Shown one piece after another: positions 61,144 to 64,000 of a DNA stretch of 64,000 nucleotides; the stretch's first letter is position 1; each line of letters opens with the position of its first letter. The stretch spans positions 1 to 64,000 of the forward strand of contig JADJVI010000020.1 of the NCBI GenBank assembly GCA_016710645.1. The letters are read 5' to 3'. This stretch comes from Actinomycetales bacterium. Its GTDB lineage: Bacteria > Actinomycetota > Actinomycetes > Actinomycetales > Dermatophilaceae. The translations under genes were made by a program, and so were the position numbers. The notes below the pieces were generated by a model, which was given only the letters and a program-made list of their open reading frames with translations, searched no databases and had not been told where the DNA came from.

Positions 61144-62946
61144 GTGAGCACAGCCGCATCGTCGGCGGGCTTCGCATCGGCTCCCGTAGCCGCGGCCGGC
61201 CCTGGGTCGTCGCGAGGAGCCGCCGGGGGTCGCAACGGACCAGGCATCTCTGCGCGGCCGCTCACGGTGGCCTGGGGTGATCAGTCCGTCGATGTCGTCA
61301 TCGACGAAAACCTCACGGTCGCAGACGTTTTCGCCCTGGTCTTGCCCGCCGACGTGGATCGGGCCGCGGCTGCTGTCGGCGGGCGACTCGTCCATCTCGA
61401 CCAGACCGTGGCCCAGGCTCGCATCCCCGCCGGTGCGGTGGTGTGTCCGGCACCCGCCGGGATGCTGCGGCCCGGGCGTCCTGGAGCGGCGGGTGGTCTG
61501 GCTCAGCCCGGTGCGGGTCGTCGGTCGACCGGCCCTGTCGTGGGACCGGCCGGCTCGGGCGCCCAGGCGCACGGCATACCGGAGGGCGGTGCTGGCCAGC
61601 CCGCGGCAGCGGCCGAGGCGCCCCCAGTTCTCGCGACGCTCGGCCAGACGGCAGCCCCGGGGAGCGGGTCGAGCCGTGCGGCCATGGCCGTTCCGATCGG
61701 TTCCGGTCCCGGGCGCGCGGCGCGCGTGCAGCCCTCCGGGGCGAGCCAGGAGCATGCCTCGGGTATGCCGTCAGGCGCGCCTTCCGGTGTCACGGGTATG
61801 CCGTCCGGGAGCCCGGACGCCGGCGTGACTGCGGCCTTCGCGGTCGCTCTGGTCGCCCTTTCCGCGGTCGCCGTGCTGCTGAGCCGGACCACGCCGTCGG
61901 CGTCTATCGCCCCCACCACCTCACCAGCCACCCTCACGTGGGGGCTTGGCACGGGCGTCCTGCTGGTTGCGGCCGGGGCTGCGCTGGCGCAACTGCGGCG
62001 CGTCGAGGGCCCGGTGCGCCACCTCGTCCCGGCAGCGGGGGCGGTCGGCGGAGCGGTCGCAGCCGCGGCCCTGTCGACGCTGGACCTCGTATCTGTCATC
62101 GGAGCGGCCTCGGGAGCGGCCTTAGTGGCCTTGGCAGGTCACCCTGGCGTGGGCCCGGACCGACGGGTGCCGTGGGTGTGGACGGCATACAGCGCGGTGG
62201 TCGGTGCAATCGCGCTCGCGGCGATGTGGTCCGGGGCCGGGTTGGTGCCGGTGGCGCTGGTGCTGCTCGCCCTGCTGACCCTGCTGCCGAGGGTGCTGCC
62301 GAGTTGGGTCATTGATGTCGACGATGCGGCGCTCATCGACCTGGACCGGCTATCGGTGACCAGCTGGTCGCCGCGCGAGCGGCGGGGCCGATCGGGGCTG
62401 TGGCGGGTGACGCAGCGCCACGTGGACGACCTCGTCGACGAGGCCCGCACCACCCAGACGGCGGCCCTGATCGGGCTGCTCGTCCTGAGCGCTCTCTCGT
62501 GCCTGAGTCTTGCTGGAAGTCTCGCCGGGGGGGTGGCCGGCGGTCCGGCTACGGGTCTGCCGCCAGGTGCCCAGGCACCCGGACTCGCGTTGCCGATCGG
62601 GCTCACGCTCGCGGCCGCCGCGGTAGCGCCGATGTTCACCGCGCGCGCCTATCGCGCTCGGCTGGACCGGGTCCTCGTCCGGGCGGCAGCAGGTCCACCC
62701 ACCCTGATGCTCCTGCTCGCGTTCCTGCCTGGTATGCCGTCCGGCATCGCCCTCGTCGTCGCCGCGGCCGCCGTTGCGGTGGCGCTCGCCCTGGGACCCG
62801 TCGCCGCGGCCGTGGGCGGCGGCTATCGGTCTCTCGGCGCTGGGCGGCTGGCCGACGCCCTCGAAGGGCTGGCCCTGGTGGCCGTCTTCCCGCTGGCCCT
62901 GTGGGCATCGGGAATCCTGGAGTGGGCCCGCGGGGTGCTTGCCTGA
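61144..62946 (+). CDS. eccD: Type VII secretion integral membrane protein EccD
   Basis: 600 residues. An N-terminal ubiquitin-like YukD domain (residues ~38-105, PLTVAWGDQSVDVVIDENLTVADVF...) is joined by a ~115-residue Gly/Ala/Pro linker to about 10-11 transmembrane helices (from residue ~225). The linker is longer than usual and its DNA carries three octamers, read HGIP, GMPSG and GMPSG. The GTG start is the last part of a GTATGCCGTG sequence. It forms the ESX pore with EccC. No eccB or eccE is in the window. Confidence 0.85.
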   Translation: MSTAASSAGFASAPVAAAGPGSSRGAAGGRNGPGISARPLTVAWGDQSVDVVIDENLTVADVFALVLPADVDRAAAAVGGRLVHLDQTVAQARIPAGAVVCPAPAGMLRPGRPGAAGGLAQPGAGRRSTGPVVGPAGSGAQAHGIPEGGAGQPAAAAEAPPVLATLGQTAAPGSGSSRAAMAVPIGSGPGRAARVQPSGASQEHASGMPSGAPSGVTGMPSGSPDAGVTAAFAVALVALSAVAVLLSRTTPSASIAPTTSPATLTWGLGTGVLLVAAGAALAQLRRVEGPVRHLVPAAGAVGGAVAAAALSTLDLVSVIGAASGAALVALAGHPGVGPDRRVPWVWTAYSAVVGAIALAAMWSGAGLVPVALVLLALLTLLPRVLPSWVIDVDDAALIDLDRLSVTSWSPRERRGRSGLWRVTQRHVDDLVDEARTTQTAALIGLLVLSALSCLSLAGSLAGGVAGGPATGLPPGAQAPGLALPIGLTLAAAAVAPMFTARAYRARLDRVLVRAAAGPPTLMLLLAFLPGMPSGIALVVAAAAVAVALALGPVAAAVGGGYRSLGAGRLADALEGLALVAVFPLALWASGILEWARGVLA

Positions 62947-63197
62947 GCGGCGTAGCTCGTCCCAGCGCCGGGTGCTGGCTGTGCCCTCACGCGTCTAGGT
63001 ACGGGCACTCATTTCTGCCGTTGGCGGGCGTCGCTCACCCTCGCAGCCCTTGTCGTCGGGGATTCAGCGGGTATTCTCGGCCGGGAGCAGGGGAACGCAG
63101 GGGGAGTCTTCATCCCCTCGTGCCTCCTCGGCTACCGCGTCATACGGCGCGACTGGACTCAGGCCCCGGTGTGGGGCACCTAGACGAGGAGGGGTCG

Positions 63198-63521
63198 ATG
63201 GCCGACATCACCACCCAGCAACGGATTGGCGCCCAGCGGGACGCCGCTCAGAAGGTGCTGACCAAGAAGAGCGAATTCCACAACCTCATCCGTCAGGTCC
63301 AGCAGTCCAATGCCGACCTGCGCAGCGGTTACCAGGGGGCCGGCGCTGCGGGCCTGACCAACCTGGTCGAGAACTGGGCCGAAGACGCCAACCGACTGGT
63401 CAGCGAGTTCGAGGCCTTCGCGCAGCGCCTGGTCGACACCGACACCAACACCGCTGCGTCCCAGGACGAGCAGGTCTCCACGTTCTCGCGCAACGCGCGA
63501 TCGATCCGCACCCACATCTGA
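63198..63521 (+). CDS. esxB: WXG100-family secreted protein (first)
   Basis: 107 residues, all helical, no signal peptide. The pattern QQRIGAQRDAAQKVLTKKSEFHNLIRQVQQSNADLRSGYQGAGAAGLTNLVENWAEDANRL shows a helix-turn-helix hairpin with YQG in place of the canonical WxG. It probably pairs with the next protein as an EsxA/EsxB-like heterodimer exported by EccC/EccD. GAGGAGGGG precedes the ATG. The 250-base gap from eccD holds no gene. The symbol is by family only. Confidence 0.85.
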   Translation: MADITTQQRIGAQRDAAQKVLTKKSEFHNLIRQVQQSNADLRSGYQGAGAAGLTNLVENWAEDANRLVSEFEAFAQRLVDTDTNTAASQDEQVSTFSRNARSIRTHI

Positions 63522-63536
63522 GGGAGAGGCACACCC

Positions 63537-63839
63537 ATGTTGGACTCCGGAACCACCGTCGTCAGTGTCGGCCGTCTCCAAGCGATGGCCGACCAGGTCA
63601 AGAACATCAGCGGCCGCATCACCGAGAGCGCCGACCAGATGACCTCCGAGCTGCAGCGCACCCTGGCCGAGTGGGGCGAGGGCACGGAGTCACGCGCCGC
63701 CTTCAACGCCTTCAAGGCGCGGGTCGACCGCTGCATCGCCGAGATGAACGAAGCTCTCGCGCTCATGCCGGGTGCGGTCAACGAAGCAGCGGCCAGTGCG
63801 GGCCGCACCGAGAACCGCAACACCGCGCTCTTCCGCTGA
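63537..63839 (+). CDS. esxA: WXG100-family secreted protein (second)
   Basis: 100 residues, helical, no signal peptide. LQAMADQVKNISGRITESADQMTSELQRTLAEWGEGTESRAAFNAFKARVDRCIAEM: the turn reads WGEG rather than WxG. It follows the first WXG100 gene by 15 bases with GGGAGAGG upstream; an obligate partner is likely. The symbol is by family only. Confidence 0.85.
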   Translation: MLDSGTTVVSVGRLQAMADQVKNISGRITESADQMTSELQRTLAEWGEGTESRAAFNAFKARVDRCIAEMNEALALMPGAVNEAAASAGRTENRNTALFR

Positions 63840-63870
63840 GCGCAGCAGTTCTGCACGCAAGACCAGCTGG

Positions 63871-63909
63871 CGCGAAACGGCATCCTCCTTGGGGGTGGCC
63901 GTTTTCGCG
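63871..63909. terminator. Hairpin after the WXG100 pair
   Basis: CGCGAAACGGC (63871-63881) and GCCGTTTTCGCG (63898-63909) pair with one bulged base; the right arm holds a T run. It may end or attenuate transcription before the next gene, raising the amount of WXG100 mRNA. Confidence 0.5.
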
Positions 63910-63976
63910 TCGACTGCGGGAGTCATGAACGCCGACAGGTGCGCGGGAAACCCCGGTCGGCAGGAAAGGAGGGGCG

Positions 63977-64000
63977 ATGGCTGACATCGATATGGATATC
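63977..64000 (+). CDS. Start of another type VII locus gene (partial)
   Basis: An ATG at 63977 preceded by AAAGGAGG and open to the edge (MADIDMDI). Only eight codons are visible, so no family can be given; a further WXG100-related or substrate gene is likely from position. Confidence 0.5.

Larger units (their letters stand above)
2804..62740. repeat. Dispersed octamer GTATGCCG/CGGCATAC, about 90 copies
   Basis: Counted by eye. Plus orientation near 3678, 4002, 4080, 4927, 6394, 6721, 7375, 8791, 9516, 10388, 11061, 11437, 12293, 14672, 14930, 17181, 22346, 22397, 23882, 24962, 25327, 25586, 26448, 27122, 27997, 30839, 32979, 33043, 33106, 34741, 35458, 35579, 36687, 38280, 39225, 40362, 40453, 42499, 43406, 44557, 47496, 48858, 51569, 52837, 54494, 55291, 57014, 58051, 61138, 61764, 61797, 62733. 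Minus orientation near 2804, 3788, 4996, 6643, 7689, 9886, 11020, 12122, 14068, 17167, 20969, 21614, 23120, 25766, 26798, 27341, 29236, 30087, 31037, 32263, 33370, 35077, 36069, 39240, 40568, 42869, 43290, 44246, 44291, 44698, 47922, 48848, 49071, 49692, 52828, 54432, 54610, 57036, 59823, 60556, 61573, 62184. Positions are good to a few bases. Confidence 0.9.

Noticed and set aside
57043..61755. A longer eccC start reaching 61755
   Set aside because: The extra 238 residues are Arg/Gly-rich, overlap eccD on the opposite strand and have no domain; AGGGGAG sits before the ATG at 61041.

Overview
The window is high-GC DNA with short intergenic gaps, many GTG starts, 4-base start/stop overlaps and typical actinobacterial genes (bldC, a DUF3073 protein, WXG100/EccC/EccD type VII secretion genes, a tRNA Glu-Asp-Phe cluster). 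It looks like a chromosomal segment of a Micrococcales-type actinobacterium. An Intrasporangiaceae/Dermatophilaceae relative is a reasonable guess, but the sequence does not prove it. I see no rRNA, CRISPR array, phage or classical insertion sequence.

Layout. 1-2393: a secreted repeat-domain surface protein on the minus strand, frameshifted at a G8 tract and running off the left edge. 2589-6085: a HelD/HelR-type RNA polymerase helicase and a TrmB/LuxR-type regulator. 6464-8708: purD and purC. 8745-25418: a large myo-inositol catabolism and uptake region. Here a transaldolase-like gene and iolD run leftward next to a GntR regulator. iolC, an aldolase-like gene, iolB and mmsA run rightward. Then come iolE and one long operon (sugar-binding lipoprotein, permease, ATPase, two Gfo/Idh dehydrogenases, an epimerase and an IolI-like isomerase). 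Four promoters in this region carry the same TGTCCTAA-N5-TGACAA-like operator, so the region reads as one regulon.

25489-39747: a tubby-like protein, single-chain purL, a frameshifted HAD phosphatase, a DUF559 endonuclease-like gene flanked by two related long palindromes, a spermidine-synthase-like gene with a 63-bp tandem repeat, an alcohol dehydrogenase, a sterol-carrier-like protein, purF, a lipoprotein, purM and a DUF3073 gene. With purD and purC, five purine biosynthesis genes are spread over 33 kb. 40117-48810: bldC, an AI-2E-type permease, an alpha/beta hydrolase, an acyl-CoA ligase, a KhtTU-like K+/H+ antiporter pair, an amino acid permease and a VanW protein. 48891-56936: a tandem-duplicated phosphofructokinase, a PspC protein, four tRNAs, an FMN-dependent lactate dehydrogenase, a PHP phosphoesterase, two paralogous membrane-anchored proteins and a DHFR-like reductase. 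57043-64000: a type VII secretion locus (eccC divergent from eccD, then two WXG100 genes and the start of another gene).

The strongest unexplained signal is an octamer, GTATGCCG (complement CGGCATAC). It occurs about 90 times on both strands, where base composition predicts two or three. It is read in all six frames inside genes, forces the rare Ile codon ATA, and occurs as facing pairs that make hairpins at gene ends. The second notable structure is the pair of related long palindromes bracketing the DUF559 gene.
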